Shown: positions 51,433-60,733, counted from the stretch's first letter. The stretch is DNA of 64,000 bases from an uncultured Tateyamaria sp. (GCF_947503465.1 NZ_CANNDN010000001.1:1054001-1118000); one strand, 5' to 3'. Notes: generated by a model from the sequence alone, not told the origin. Numbers and translations are program-made.

Positions 51433-52218
51433 CTACGCGCGGATGATCTTGGCCAGTTGCGGGAACATATGGTCATTGGCGCATATGATCTCGCCATCTT
51501 CGAGGATGTCATTGCCTGCGGTCAGCGGCTCGACCAGCCCACCGGCTTCGCGGACGATCAGCAGACCGGCGGCCAGGTCCCAGGCGTTCAGACGCCGCTC
51601 CCAATAGCCATCGTAACGGCCCGCCGCGACATAGGCGAGGTCAAGCGCCGCCGACCCCCACCGCCGGACACCGGCGCATGTGGGCATCAGCCGGGCCAGT
51701 TCCTTCAACGTGTCCGGCAGATCGGTACGCCCGCCAAAGGGCAAGCCCGTGGCAAACACGCTTTCGATCAACTTGCGGCGCCCGGACACCCGCAAACGGC
51801 TGTCATTCATAAAGGCGCCTGTTCCTTTCTCGGCAAAGAACATTTCGTCCTTCGCAGCATCATAGACGACACCGGCAACAACCTGCCCCTTATGCTCAAG
51901 CGCGATGGACACGGCCCAATGCGGCAGCCCGTGCAAAAAATTCGTCGTGCCATCCAGCGGATCGACGATCCAGCGGCGCGTGGGGTCCTCGCCGTGCTCT
52001 TCGCCGCCCTCTTCAGCCAACCAGCCATAATTCGGACGGGCGGTGCGCAATTCCTCTTTCAGGATCTCTTCAGCAGCCAGGTCGGCCTTGGACACAAAGT
52101 CGCCCGCACCCTTCATCGACACCTGCAAATTCTCGACCTCGCGAAAGTCCTTGACCAGGGACCGGCCTGCCTTGCGCGCGGCTTTCATCATGATGTTGAG
52201 ATTTGCGCTACCTTGCAT
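51433..52218 (-). CDS. suhB: Inositol monophosphatase family phosphatase (SuhB-like)
   Basis: A 261-residue protein. Metal-site motifs are in order: WLAEEGGEEHGE, then WIVDPLDGTTNFLHGLP (D-x-D-G-T), and the second site in LNAWDLAAGLLIVREAGG. It dephosphorylates inositol 1-phosphate or related sugar phosphates; the bacterial protein can also bind RNA polymerase. The true substrate is uncertain. The ATG at 52218 gives the usual N-terminus; a longer in-frame start would extend towards the next gene. Confidence 0.9.
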   Translation of the reverse strand: MQGSANLNIMMKAARKAGRSLVKDFREVENLQVSMKGAGDFVSKADLAAEEILKEELRTARPNYGWLAEEGGEEHGEDPTRRWIVDPLDGTTNFLHGLPHWAVSIALEHKGQVVAGVVYDAAKDEMFFAEKGTGAFMNDSRLRVSGRRKLIESVFATGLPFGGRTDLPDTLKELARLMPTCAGVRRWGSAALDLAYVAAGRYDGYWERRLNAWDLAAGLLIVREAGGLVEPLTAGNDILEDGEIICANDHMFPQLAKIIRA

Positions 52219-52367
52219 CGAGACGCTCCGGGTGAGTGAGATCAAAGGCGCGCTATACGCCCGGTCGCACCCGATGCCAAGGGCTTATGCGCAGCACAAA
52301 TTCTTGCATTGAAACGCCATGCGCTTCTACCATGGCGATATTTTATGCACCTATTTTGAGAACCCAC

Positions 52368-54701
52368 ATGAAACAGGACCACCACACCCCGCCCGGCGAA
52401 GGGGCATTGGCGGATCAAGGGCACCCCGCCAAACCGCACAGCGCACCCCCGAACATCCGCAAATCCATCGTCACGGTGCTTGAACATACGTATGGCCCCT
52501 GGTTGATGGTTTTGATCTTTTCAATCGTTCTGAACCTTGATCCGTCGGTTGAGGTGCTGATCAGCTTCCTGCTCGACTGGCAGAACCAGGGATCGATCGA
52601 GCGCAGCAAGACACTGTCGGTCTGGGCGGCTTGGATTGCGCTCGTATTGCTGCCCCTGACCGCTGCCGCGGCATCGCAAATCACCTTGCGCCTGTGCAAG
52701 ATCGAACAACCGACGGCCCGGTACCTGCGGGCAGGTCTGCCGATCATCTGCCTTTTGGGCTATGCCTTTGCATTTGCAAACGTGGTCTTCAGCCCCGAGG
52801 TTGAGGCATTGCGCAAACTGAGCAACACGCAACTTCATCTCAGCATTGGTTGGGTCGCTCTTTTGTGGGGGCTGATCGCGTTTGTCGTGGGCGCAATTTA
52901 TGCCGCCTTCTTCTTCGGCTCGAAACTGGTGTGGACGATGGTCGACACGATCAACACCACAACAGAACAAGAGCTTCTGGCCCCGTTGGAGCAGGTTCCG
53001 TTCCTGCACAAGATCGCCAAGGTCGTGCTTTTGATCAATCCATTGGCCAAGATCCGCTCGGACCTGATCCGCGGCTTGTCCATCATCGTCGTGATCCTGA
53101 TCGGCGTTGTGGGCCTGGCGGCCTATGTGGGGTTCTGGGACCCCGCGCTCGCAACCAGCGTCGGCCCGGTCGGGCTGTCCGCCAACTTTTTCACCATCGC
53201 GATCATCGTGCTCAGCGCAATGACGGTGCTGTCCAGCCGGATGCCCGGCAACACGCCGATCATCCTGTTGGCCGTCTTGTTGTCTGTCGCCGTGGGGTCA
53301 ATCTTGGCCGCGGTGGTTGTCACTTTTGCGTTTTTCATCGCGCTTTTTGTCGCCGCAAGTCCAGCATCGAAAACACCGCACAGCCGGATGATCCTGGGCA
53401 CGGTCGTCTTTGGCGGTCTGGGCGTGTTGTCCTTCATCTACATGTATGGATTTTTCCAGGTGCCACACTGCAAGACGCTGGCAGGCTGCAACATGGTCGC
53501 GGGGGTCCAGCCGCAGCACCCCGTGCTGGCAGGCCTTCCGCCCGCGCGCGATACCGGCCCGATCCGCGTGATCGCAGCCCAGGGCGGCGGGCTCTACGCT
53601 GCGTATCACACGGCCTATTACCTTGCACACAGGGCGGATGAAGAACCGGGATTTGCCGACAGCGTCTACGCCATTTCCGGCGTGTCGGGCGGGTCCGTCG
53701 GTGCGGGTGTCTACTGGGCCGTGCGGGCAAGCGGGCTGTGCAAGGCACCCATGGAAGGCGACGCCACAAACACCTGCCACCGAGACGCGGTAAGCGAGAT
53801 ACTGGAGAATGACTACCTTACCCCATCGCTGGCCACACTGTTGTTTCGCGACCTCTTTGATACGTTCGTGCCCATATCCGCATTGTGGAACAGGCTTGGG
53901 TTCGGCCCGATTGACCGCGGGCATGTGCTGGAACAGGAACTCAAGTCGCAGATGCAGGCCTGGTTCCAGGGCAGAACCGAAGGGCAAGAGCCACCCAAGA
54001 CTGCGCAGGCCCCGTCGGATCTGCTTGAAATCAGCATGCCGGACAGCGCCTATGTCGGCCCCGACCCCAGCGTTCCGGCCACGCATCCACTGCTTTTTTT
54101 CAACAGCACGCAGGTCGACAACGGGGCCAAGATTGTCCTGTCCCCCATCCGGGCCGTGAACAAGGCGCCCATGGCGCTGGAAACGGCGGCGGACACGCAT
54201 CTGACCGTCCTGAACAGCATGGTGATCTCTGCCCGCTTCCCGCTCGTCACGCCACCGGCCCGGGTCGCCATCGACCCGGTTGATGCAGAAAATCACCCCC
54301 ACAACACCGTGCAACTGGTGGACGGCGGCTATTTCGACAATTCAGGGATCGAAACGGCCATGGACATCATCCTGGACCTGCACAAAAGCGGCACCTATGC
54401 CGGGCGCGCCATCGAACTGATCAGCTTTCGCGCGGATGGACCCACGCAGCATGCCGAAATCAAGGGCACGCTTGGCGCGCCCCTTGGCGCGTTCCTGGCC
54501 GCGTGGCGCGCCCGCAGCGCGCATTCCGAGACGCGGGTAAACGAGGTGTTGGGCGGCAAGGCCACGCATTGTGTCGCAGCCCTGAACACCAGCGTGATCA
54601 ATTTCACCCTCAGCTGGTCCCTGTCGCAGGCCACGTTCAACGATGTCAAAACACAGATCACGGACAACGCGGTCTGCGCGCCGCGCGCACAGGGCGGTTA
54701 G
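52368..54701 (+). CDS. Polytopic membrane protein with patatin-like phospholipase domain
   Basis: A 777-residue protein. The N-terminal half carries several membrane helices (about seven to nine between residues 40 and 370), and the rest is a patatin-like hydrolase. The oxyanion Gly-rich motif is AAQGGGLYAAY (about 403-413), the nucleophile Ser440 is in ISGVSGGSVG (GxSxG), and the catalytic Asp652 is in LVDGGYFDNSG (DGG). It should hydrolyse a lipid ester at the membrane. ATG 52332 would add 12 residues. Not in an operon; it converges on metR. Confidence 0.85.
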   Translation: MKQDHHTPPGEGALADQGHPAKPHSAPPNIRKSIVTVLEHTYGPWLMVLIFSIVLNLDPSVEVLISFLLDWQNQGSIERSKTLSVWAAWIALVLLPLTAAAASQITLRLCKIEQPTARYLRAGLPIICLLGYAFAFANVVFSPEVEALRKLSNTQLHLSIGWVALLWGLIAFVVGAIYAAFFFGSKLVWTMVDTINTTTEQELLAPLEQVPFLHKIAKVVLLINPLAKIRSDLIRGLSIIVVILIGVVGLAAYVGFWDPALATSVGPVGLSANFFTIAIIVLSAMTVLSSRMPGNTPIILLAVLLSVAVGSILAAVVVTFAFFIALFVAASPASKTPHSRMILGTVVFGGLGVLSFIYMYGFFQVPHCKTLAGCNMVAGVQPQHPVLAGLPPARDTGPIRVIAAQGGGLYAAYHTAYYLAHRADEEPGFADSVYAISGVSGGSVGAGVYWAVRASGLCKAPMEGDATNTCHRDAVSEILENDYLTPSLATLLFRDLFDTFVPISALWNRLGFGPIDRGHVLEQELKSQMQAWFQGRTEGQEPPKTAQAPSDLLEISMPDSAYVGPDPSVPATHPLLFFNSTQVDNGAKIVLSPIRAVNKAPMALETAADTHLTVLNSMVISARFPLVTPPARVAIDPVDAENHPHNTVQLVDGGYFDNSGIETAMDIILDLHKSGTYAGRAIELISFRADGPTQHAEIKGTLGAPLGAFLAAWRARSAHSETRVNEVLGGKATHCVAALNTSVINFTLSWSLSQATFNDVKTQITDNAVCAPRAQGG

Positions 54702-54707
54702 ACCGCC
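54693..54707. terminator. Hairpin spanning two convergent stop codons
   Basis: GGCGGT (54693-54698) and ACCGCC (54702-54707) form a 6-bp stem with a 3-nt loop that covers the stop codons of both the patatin and metR-like genes. No T run; it may terminate both transcripts. Confidence 0.4.
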
Positions 54708-55603
54708 TGCAACTTGCGCGCCTCGACACGGGCCAGCTCGATCAGCTTGTCCATATAGGGTTTGCCCAGATCGTCATCGCGGACCGCCGCATACAGCCTG
54801 CGGGTCAACCCGTCCCGCGTCAGGGGGCGCGTGACATAATCGCTCGAATACTTGACCTCGCGCACCACCCAATCGGGCAGCACCGACACCCCCCGGTTGG
54901 ACGCCACAAGCAACAGGATCACGGCCGTCAATTCGGCTTGGCGTACCGCTGCGGGTTCGACTTTGGCCGGGATCAGCAATTGGCTGAACACATCCAGCCG
55001 CGTGCGCTCCACCGGATAGGTGATCAACGTCTGATCTCGGAAGTCCACCGCATCCACATAAGGCTTCTGCGCCAGCGGGTGGGTCGAGGCCGCCACAAAA
55101 ACCGGGGCGTAATCAAAGAGTTCGACAAAAGTGACGCCGGCAAGGTCCTCGGGATCGGACGACACGACCAGGTCAACCTCTTCCTTCATCAGCGCGGGCA
55201 GCGCGTCAAAGGCCAGCCCGGGGCGGATATCAACATCGACATCCGGCCAGGACCTGCGAAACACTTCCAGCACCGGAAACAGCCATTCGAAACAGGCGTG
55301 GCATTCAATTGCGATATGCAGGCGCCCGGACGACCCGTCCCGCAGCGAAGAAAACTCGGCCACGGCCGCCTCGACCTGGGGCAGCACCTGATCCGCCAGC
55401 CGCAACAGACGCAAACCCGCAGCAGACAGCTTCAGCGGTTTGGACCGGCGCACGAACAACTCGACCCCCGCCTGGTCCTCCAACCCCTTGATCTGATGGC
55501 TCAGTGCGGACTGCGTGATGTGCAACTGATCGGCAGCCCGCGCCAACCCACCCGCTTCGTGTATGGCCTTGATGGTGCGCAGATGGCGAAACTCGATATG
55601 CAT
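54698..55603 (-). CDS. metR: LysR family regulator, MetR-like
   Basis: A 301-residue LysR protein. HTH: IEFRHLRTIKAIHEAGGLARAADQLHITQSALSHQIKGLE (shown as separate helices, about residues 3-40), followed by an effector domain with HIAIECHACFEWLFPVL, a stretch characteristic of MetR, which senses homocysteine. Divergent from metF, a known MetR target in other bacteria. An inverted repeat lies between them. The ATG at 55603 was chosen to leave a standard LysR N-terminus. Confidence 0.85.
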   Translation of the reverse strand: MHIEFRHLRTIKAIHEAGGLARAADQLHITQSALSHQIKGLEDQAGVELFVRRSKPLKLSAAGLRLLRLADQVLPQVEAAVAEFSSLRDGSSGRLHIAIECHACFEWLFPVLEVFRRSWPDVDVDIRPGLAFDALPALMKEEVDLVVSSDPEDLAGVTFVELFDYAPVFVAASTHPLAQKPYVDAVDFRDQTLITYPVERTRLDVFSQLLIPAKVEPAAVRQAELTAVILLLVASNRGVSVLPDWVVREVKYSSDYVTRPLTRDGLTRRLYAAVRDDDLGKPYMDKLIELARVEARKLQAV

Positions 55604-55617
55604 ACGGAACTCATCTT

Positions 55618-55649
55618 TATCTTGAGAGTTATGAATTTGCCTCAAGATA
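55618..55649. promoter_or_regulatory. Inverted repeat in the metR-metF intergenic region
   Basis: TATCTTGAG (55618-55626) and CTCAAGATA (55641-55649), perfect 9-bp arms around a 14-bp centre. A LysR-type regulator such as MetR could bind here to control both genes. Confidence 0.6.
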
Positions 55650-55691
55650 CGCGCCGGGGCATTCTACAACAAGCCCAAAGGAGCCCTGCCC

Positions 55692-56561
55692 ATGCCCACG
55701 CCCGCCGTTGCCCTGTCTTTCGAGACCTTCCCCCCCAAGTCACTGGATGCCTCGTTTCACCTGTGGGACACCGTTCAGGCGCTTGCGCCGCTGAACCCCC
55801 GCTTCGTGTCGGTGACCTATGGCGCGGGCGGGTCCACCCAGTCCCTGACGCAAGAAGCGGCGCAGACGCTGCGCAAGACGTCGGGCATGCCCGTGGCCGC
55901 GCACCTGACCTGTACCGGGCAAAGCAAGGACGAAGTGCTGGCCACCGCCCAGCGCTATGCCGACAGCGGGGTCAGGGACATCGTGGCCCTGCGTGGCGAT
56001 GCCCCTGAGGGCGGCGCGTTTGAACCGCATGCACGCGGATTTGCCAACAGCATCGAACTGATCCAGGCGCTGGCCGACACCGGCACATTCAACATCCGTG
56101 TCGGGGCCTATCCCGACAGCCACCCCGACGCCGCGTCATCTCAACAGAACATCGACTGGTTGAAGGCCAAGCTGGATGCAGGCGCGTCCGAGGCCATCAC
56201 CCAATTCTTCTTCGAAGCGGACAGTTTCCTGCGGTTCCGCGACGCCTGCGTTGCAGCAGGGATCACGGCCCCCATCACACCCGGCGTCTTCCCCATCGCC
56301 AACTGGACCCGCGCCCGCAGCTTTGCCGAAAAATGCGGCGCACGTGTTCCGGTGGCAACGGCCACGGCATTTGACAGGGCCGACCGCGAAGACCGCGCGC
56401 AACTCTTTGCGCTCACGCATTGTGCCGACCTGTGCGATACGCTGATCAGCGAAGGGGTCGATGCGCTCCACTTCTACACGCTCAACCGGCCCGAGCTGAC
56501 GCTGAAAGTGTGTCGCGCCCTTGGCCTTGTCCGTCCGACACAAATGCGCAACGTCGCTTAG
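55692..56561 (+). CDS. metF: Methylenetetrahydrofolate reductase
   Basis: A 289-residue TIM-barrel enzyme. Family blocks in order: LSFETFPPKSL near the N-terminus, VSVTYGAGGST, IVALRGDAPEGG, and the FAD-contact stretch AITQFFFEADSFLRF. The C-terminus ends in VDALHFYTLNRPELTL. It reduces 5,10-methylene-THF to 5-methyl-THF for methionine synthesis. Divergent from the metR-like gene. RBS AAAGGAG. Confidence 0.97.
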   Translation: MPTPAVALSFETFPPKSLDASFHLWDTVQALAPLNPRFVSVTYGAGGSTQSLTQEAAQTLRKTSGMPVAAHLTCTGQSKDEVLATAQRYADSGVRDIVALRGDAPEGGAFEPHARGFANSIELIQALADTGTFNIRVGAYPDSHPDAASSQQNIDWLKAKLDAGASEAITQFFFEADSFLRFRDACVAAGITAPITPGVFPIANWTRARSFAEKCGARVPVATATAFDRADREDRAQLFALTHCADLCDTLISEGVDALHFYTLNRPELTLKVCRALGLVRPTQMRNVA

Positions 56562-56637
56562 ACCCGCGCGCCGTCTCTGATTGAAAAATCGCGGGGGGCC
56601 GCAGGGCAAACGTCGGCCCAGGCCTCCAATTGCCACT

Positions 56638-56651
56638 AGACCAATCGGTCT
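56638..56651. promoter_or_regulatory. Inverted repeat AGACC-N4-GGTCT before the hotdog gene
   Basis: AGACC-AATC-GGTCT ends 39 bp before the thioesterase ATG. Sites of this shape are common TetR-family operators, but no TetR gene is adjacent. Confidence 0.5.
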
Positions 56652-56690
56652 GATCGCACTACCGTCCCGGCAACATCCCCGGAGACAGAC

Positions 56691-57173
56691 ATGCCCCGCA
56701 TCGCCAAAGACCTGACAGACCTGCCCGGCCAGGACACCCTGCTGTCCATGTCCGGTCTCGCCTTCATGCAGGGCATCCTCGACGGAACGGTTCCGGGCCC
56801 ACCCATCGGACACACGCTGGGCTATGCGCTTCATGCGGTGCAAGACGGCAGCGTGACCTTTCGCGGCACCCCGGAATTCGACGTGACAAACCCGATGGGC
56901 ACGGTGCATGGCGGTTGGTACGGCACGCTCCTGGACAGCGCGATGGCCTGCGCCGTAATGACCAAAGTGCCCGCCGGCTCGGTCTACACAACGCTGGAAT
57001 ACAAGATCAACATAACCCGTGGCATCCCGCTGGGGATGGAAATCGAATGCATCGGCCGCATCGATCATGCCGGGCGCAGCACGGGCGTCGCCAGCGGCGA
57101 GATCAGAGGCGTCGAGGATGGCAAGCTCTATGCCACGGGCTCGACAACCTGCATCATCATGAAAATACGCTGA
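56691..57173 (+). CDS. PaaI-like hotdog-fold thioesterase
   Basis: A 160-residue protein. The hotdog signature is NPMGTVHGGWYGTLLDSAMA, with the HGG-x-x-x-x-x-x-D pattern of PaaI-type acyl-CoA thioesterases. The C-terminal strands end with ATGSTTCIIMKI. It hydrolyses an acyl-CoA, with substrate unknown. Preceded by CCGGAGAC and by the AGACC/GGTCT repeat. Monocistronic, converging on the DUF2235 gene. Confidence 0.9.
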   Translation: MPRIAKDLTDLPGQDTLLSMSGLAFMQGILDGTVPGPPIGHTLGYALHAVQDGSVTFRGTPEFDVTNPMGTVHGGWYGTLLDSAMACAVMTKVPAGSVYTTLEYKINITRGIPLGMEIECIGRIDHAGRSTGVASGEIRGVEDGKLYATGSTTCIIMKIR

Positions 57174-57211
57174 TTTCGGGACGGCGGGCGGGGCGACTTT
57201 GACCCGCAGGG

Positions 57212-58303
57212 TCAAAGAGCGTCGGCACCGGACCGGCGCAAGTTCGCAACGCGGTCCAGCAGGCCCGGCGTGGGCGGGGCCTGCGCCACGGACGGGTGAA
57301 CACGCTCGGATGGATCACACCCCACGGTCCGCGGCTTGCGGGTGACCAACCATTTGCCAAGGCCCACAAACGTGCCCATCGAGGGGGCGGACACATCCTG
57401 CGGGTACCGGTCTGCCCAACCCTCGGGCAGCGGCAATCCGCATCGCTCGGCCTGTTCAAGCATCCAGACCAGCGGAATATTGGCCAGAGGGCGCGAGGCA
57501 CGGCGCCCCGACAGATGCCCACCGATATCGCCATGCACACCGCGAAACCACATCTGCACCAGGTGACCGTCCCAGTCATCGGTCGTGTCCCACATCACGG
57601 GGGCATAGGCGACGCGGGTCTCGTTGCGGGCAATCGCGTGAAAGCCGTGCTTTACCGATTTGCCCAATTGATGGTTGTGAAAGGCGTGGCGCGGGGCGCT
57701 CAGGCGCCACAGAAACGGCATGTTCAGACCCAGGGACTTCACGGTGTCCCAGACGCCGATCATCTCGATCTCGACCTTCTGATGGCAATTGTTGCGCGCA
57801 AATATGCGGGCCGATGCGCCGTCAGGCGTGCACTCGTAATGGCGGTACACATCGCGAATGTTGCGTTCAGTGGCCGCGTCAGACTTCAACAGGCCCACCC
57901 GGTCGATGATGCCGGCAAGTGACCGCACCGCATAGGCCCCCCGCGAAAAGCCGAACAGATACACCTTGTCACCAGGACGGTAGCGGGACGCCAGATAGCC
58001 GTAGGCGCGGCGGATCTGCCGGTTGATGCCCCGGCCAAAGATCACATCCCCCGCCTTGCGCCAATGGGACCATTGCAGGCCCGGCTCGTAATACAGCGAC
58101 ACCTCGCCGCCCATCTCGCCCAGCAGCTTGGCGGTCAGGCCCGCATTGGTCTCCTCGCCGGGCTCCAGCGTGGACATGGTGCCGTCAATGATGATGACAT
58201 GGATGGTCTGGCCCCGCGCAGGCGGGTCAACCTGAGGCAAACCGTCCCCGAACCGGCCCTTCAGCCAGCCCGAGATGGTTTTATTCAGCCGCGACCTTAA
58301 CAT
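57212..58303 (-). CDS. DUF2235 (T6SS Tle1-like) alpha/beta hydrolase-type protein
   Basis: A 363-residue protein. The DUF2235 motif KVYLFGFSRGAYAVRSLAG gives a GxSxG nucleophile elbow, with later HxxxH-like segments (FRGVHGDIGGHLS) of the family. The fold is shared with T6SS phospholipase effectors of the Tle1 type and with housekeeping hydrolases. No T6SS genes lie in the window, so an effector role is not supported. It overlaps the end of the upstream CoxL-like gene by 23 bp in another frame, so the two are co-translated. Confidence 0.87.
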   Translation of the reverse strand: MLRSRLNKTISGWLKGRFGDGLPQVDPPARGQTIHVIIIDGTMSTLEPGEETNAGLTAKLLGEMGGEVSLYYEPGLQWSHWRKAGDVIFGRGINRQIRRAYGYLASRYRPGDKVYLFGFSRGAYAVRSLAGIIDRVGLLKSDAATERNIRDVYRHYECTPDGASARIFARNNCHQKVEIEMIGVWDTVKSLGLNMPFLWRLSAPRHAFHNHQLGKSVKHGFHAIARNETRVAYAPVMWDTTDDWDGHLVQMWFRGVHGDIGGHLSGRRASRPLANIPLVWMLEQAERCGLPLPEGWADRYPQDVSAPSMGTFVGLGKWLVTRKPRTVGCDPSERVHPSVAQAPPTPGLLDRVANLRRSGADAL

Positions 58304-60578
58304 CCTTCATCAATTCCCAAACCTTGATCGGTGTGAATGGCATATCCGCCTGCCGCACGCCGTGCTCCCACAGCGCGTCCTGCACCGCATTGGACACCGC
58401 GGCCAATGCTCCGACCGTGCCAGCCTCGCCGCACCCTTTCATGCCCATGACATTCGCGGTTGACGGAACCGGCTCTGACGTAAACCCGATGTAGGGAACG
58501 TCATCCGCCCGGGGCAAGGCATAATCCATGAACGATGCCGTGAGAAGTTGGCCGTCCTCGTCGAACTGAACATGCTCTGTCAGGGCCTGACCGATGCCTT
58601 GGACGACCCCGCCATGCACCTGCCCCTCGGCCAGCATCGGATTGATAAGATTGCCGAAATCATCCACCACCGCATAGCGGTCAACGGTCACGACGCCCGT
58701 GTCGGGATCGACCACAACCTCTGTAACATGACATCCGTTGGGAAAGCTGCGCGCCTCCAGTGTTGTACGCTGTTCATGCACCAGAAGGTCCTCGCGCCCC
58801 TTCTCGCGGGCGAGGTCCGCAACCTCCAGCATGGTGGGGGTCATGTTGGACCCTTCGATACGGAAGCGTTCGTCATCAAAGGAAATCTCGGACGCAGGCA
58901 CGCCTTCTTCCTCGGACAGGAAGGCGACAAACGCCGCGCGCATTGCATCCACCGTCGCAAGGGTTGCCGTGTTCTGCACCGTGACAGACCGCGACCCGCC
59001 GGTGCCGCCCCCCTGCTTGATCCGGTCACTGTCGCCCTGCACCACATCGATCATCGCAACCGGAATCCCGGTCTGGTCCGACAGGAACTGGGCATAGACT
59101 GTCTCGTGCCCCTGCCCGTTCGATTGGGTGCCGACATAGATGTTCACACGGCCCTCATCCGTAAACTCGACCTTCGCGCTTTCCGAAGGATCGCCCAGAA
59201 TGCTTTCGATATAGTAACACAGGCCCATCCCCCGCAGGCGCCCCTCCGCCGCATCAGCGGCCTTGCGCGCAGCATAGCCGGGGATATCCGCTTCAACCTC
59301 GGCGCGGCGCAGCACCTTGTCAAAATCGCCCACGTCATAGGTCTCGTCTACCAAAGTCTTGTAGGGAAACTGATCAGGCTTGATGAAGTTGATGCGGCGC
59401 AGCTCCAGCGGGTCCACGCCCAACTCGCGCGCGGCGCGGTCCATGGCACGTTCAAGGATATAAATCGCCTCGGGCCGCCCCGCCCCGCGATAGGCGTCCA
59501 CCTGTGTCGTGTTGGTAAAATACCCCACTGACCGCAGATGCGCGGCAGGCATGTCATAGACGCCGGTCAGCACGCGGCTGAACAATTGCGTCTGGATGAA
59601 CTGCGCATATTGCGAATTGTAAGCGCCCATGTTCGCTTCGGTAAATACACGGTAGCCGATGATCCGGTGGGTCTCGTCAAAGGCCAGTTCGGTCAGCGAT
59701 GTCAGGTCACGGCCTGCGTTGTCCGACAGCATGGCTTCGGTCCGCTCGGACATCCAGCGCACCGGGCGCTTGAGGTCACGCGCGGCATGGGCCACCACGA
59801 AATACTCGGGATACATGAACGCCTTCATGCCGAACCCGCCGCCCGTGTCGGGATTTGTCACCCGCACATCGTCCTCGGACATGTTCAGCGCCGTGGCAAG
59901 CGCGCCTTTCGGCCCCCAGACACCTTGCCCGTTGATGGCCACGTGAATCCGGTCGCCTTCGGGCTCGGCATAACAGCCGCGCGGCTCCATCGAACTCACG
60001 ATGACGCGATTGTCACCGACATCCAGCGATACGACGCGCGCCGCCTTGTCAAAGGCGGCGTTCGTGGCCGCCTCGTCACCCAGGGCCCAGTCATAGGCGA
60101 CATTGTCCGGTGCCTCCGCATGCACCGGCGCACCGCCCGCGGCCATGTCCATCTTGGCGGGCAGGTCGTCATAGTCCAGCAGGATCATCTCGGCCGCATC
60201 GCGCGCCTGCGCCAGCGTGTCGGCCACGACAACGGCCACCGGCTCACCGACAAAGCGCAGGCGGTCACGGGCCAGTATGGGCCGTTCCGGGCTGGCCCCA
60301 TCGCTGCCATCGCTGTTTTTGATGATGGCCGCAGGCATCCCCACCTTCATCCCCGCCGCTTCCAGATCGGCCAGCGTATAGATCGCGTGCACGCCGTCGG
60401 CCTCACGCGCGTCGCTGACGTCCAGCTGTGTGATCGTGCCATGTGCGACCGGCGATCGGAAAACAAACGACTGCAAGGCGTTGGCGGGGGCCAGGTCGTC
60501 CACATACCGGCCCTCACCCGTCAAAAAGCGCAAATCTTCGCGACGTTTCACGGGTTGGGATTTGCCGAACTTGTCCAT
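58281..60578 (-). CDS. Molybdopterin-binding large subunit, form II CoxL / xanthine-dehydrogenase family
   Basis: A 765-residue protein of the molybdenum hydroxylase large-subunit family. The active-site loop reads VDAYRGAGRPEA, the form II signature (form I CO dehydrogenase has AYRCSFR). MPT-binding blocks GGGFGMK, GTQSNGQGHETV and the C-terminal MGMKGCGEAGTVGAL (catalytic Glu in GCGEAG) are intact. The medium (FAD) and small (2Fe-2S) subunits that normally accompany it are not encoded next to it. The substrate is unknown and CO oxidation is not expected. Divergent from valS. Confidence 0.9.
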   Translation of the reverse strand: MDKFGKSQPVKRREDLRFLTGEGRYVDDLAPANALQSFVFRSPVAHGTITQLDVSDAREADGVHAIYTLADLEAAGMKVGMPAAIIKNSDGSDGASPERPILARDRLRFVGEPVAVVVADTLAQARDAAEMILLDYDDLPAKMDMAAGGAPVHAEAPDNVAYDWALGDEAATNAAFDKAARVVSLDVGDNRVIVSSMEPRGCYAEPEGDRIHVAINGQGVWGPKGALATALNMSEDDVRVTNPDTGGGFGMKAFMYPEYFVVAHAARDLKRPVRWMSERTEAMLSDNAGRDLTSLTELAFDETHRIIGYRVFTEANMGAYNSQYAQFIQTQLFSRVLTGVYDMPAAHLRSVGYFTNTTQVDAYRGAGRPEAIYILERAMDRAARELGVDPLELRRINFIKPDQFPYKTLVDETYDVGDFDKVLRRAEVEADIPGYAARKAADAAEGRLRGMGLCYYIESILGDPSESAKVEFTDEGRVNIYVGTQSNGQGHETVYAQFLSDQTGIPVAMIDVVQGDSDRIKQGGGTGGSRSVTVQNTATLATVDAMRAAFVAFLSEEEGVPASEISFDDERFRIEGSNMTPTMLEVADLAREKGREDLLVHEQRTTLEARSFPNGCHVTEVVVDPDTGVVTVDRYAVVDDFGNLINPMLAEGQVHGGVVQGIGQALTEHVQFDEDGQLLTASFMDYALPRADDVPYIGFTSEPVPSTANVMGMKGCGEAGTVGALAAVSNAVQDALWEHGVRQADMPFTPIKVWELMKDVKVAAE

Positions 60579-60733
60579 GGGGAAACTCCTCTGTGCCGCC
60601 CGTTTTCGTGCAGGGCAGTGTCATGTGCGAACCTATCGCGTGCAGGGCCCATGTCCAGAGACGAAAGCGACCCCATTGCCCCCACCGCGGCCCTTCGCTA
60701 TCTCACGCCGCATCAGACGAAGGACAAAGCGCC

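Noticed and set aside
52368-54701. Patatin as an effector of a CBASS anti-phage system
   Set aside because: No nucleotide cyclase or other CBASS gene is adjacent, and the membrane domain is unlike CapV effectors.
57212-58303. DUF2235 protein as a type VI secretion effector
   Set aside because: No VgrG, immunity or T6SS genes are nearby; it overlaps a metabolic oxidoreductase gene instead.
58281-60578. Aerobic CO dehydrogenase
   Set aside because: The active-site loop is AYRGAGR (form II), not the AYRCSFR of true CO dehydrogenases, and no medium or small subunit is next to it.
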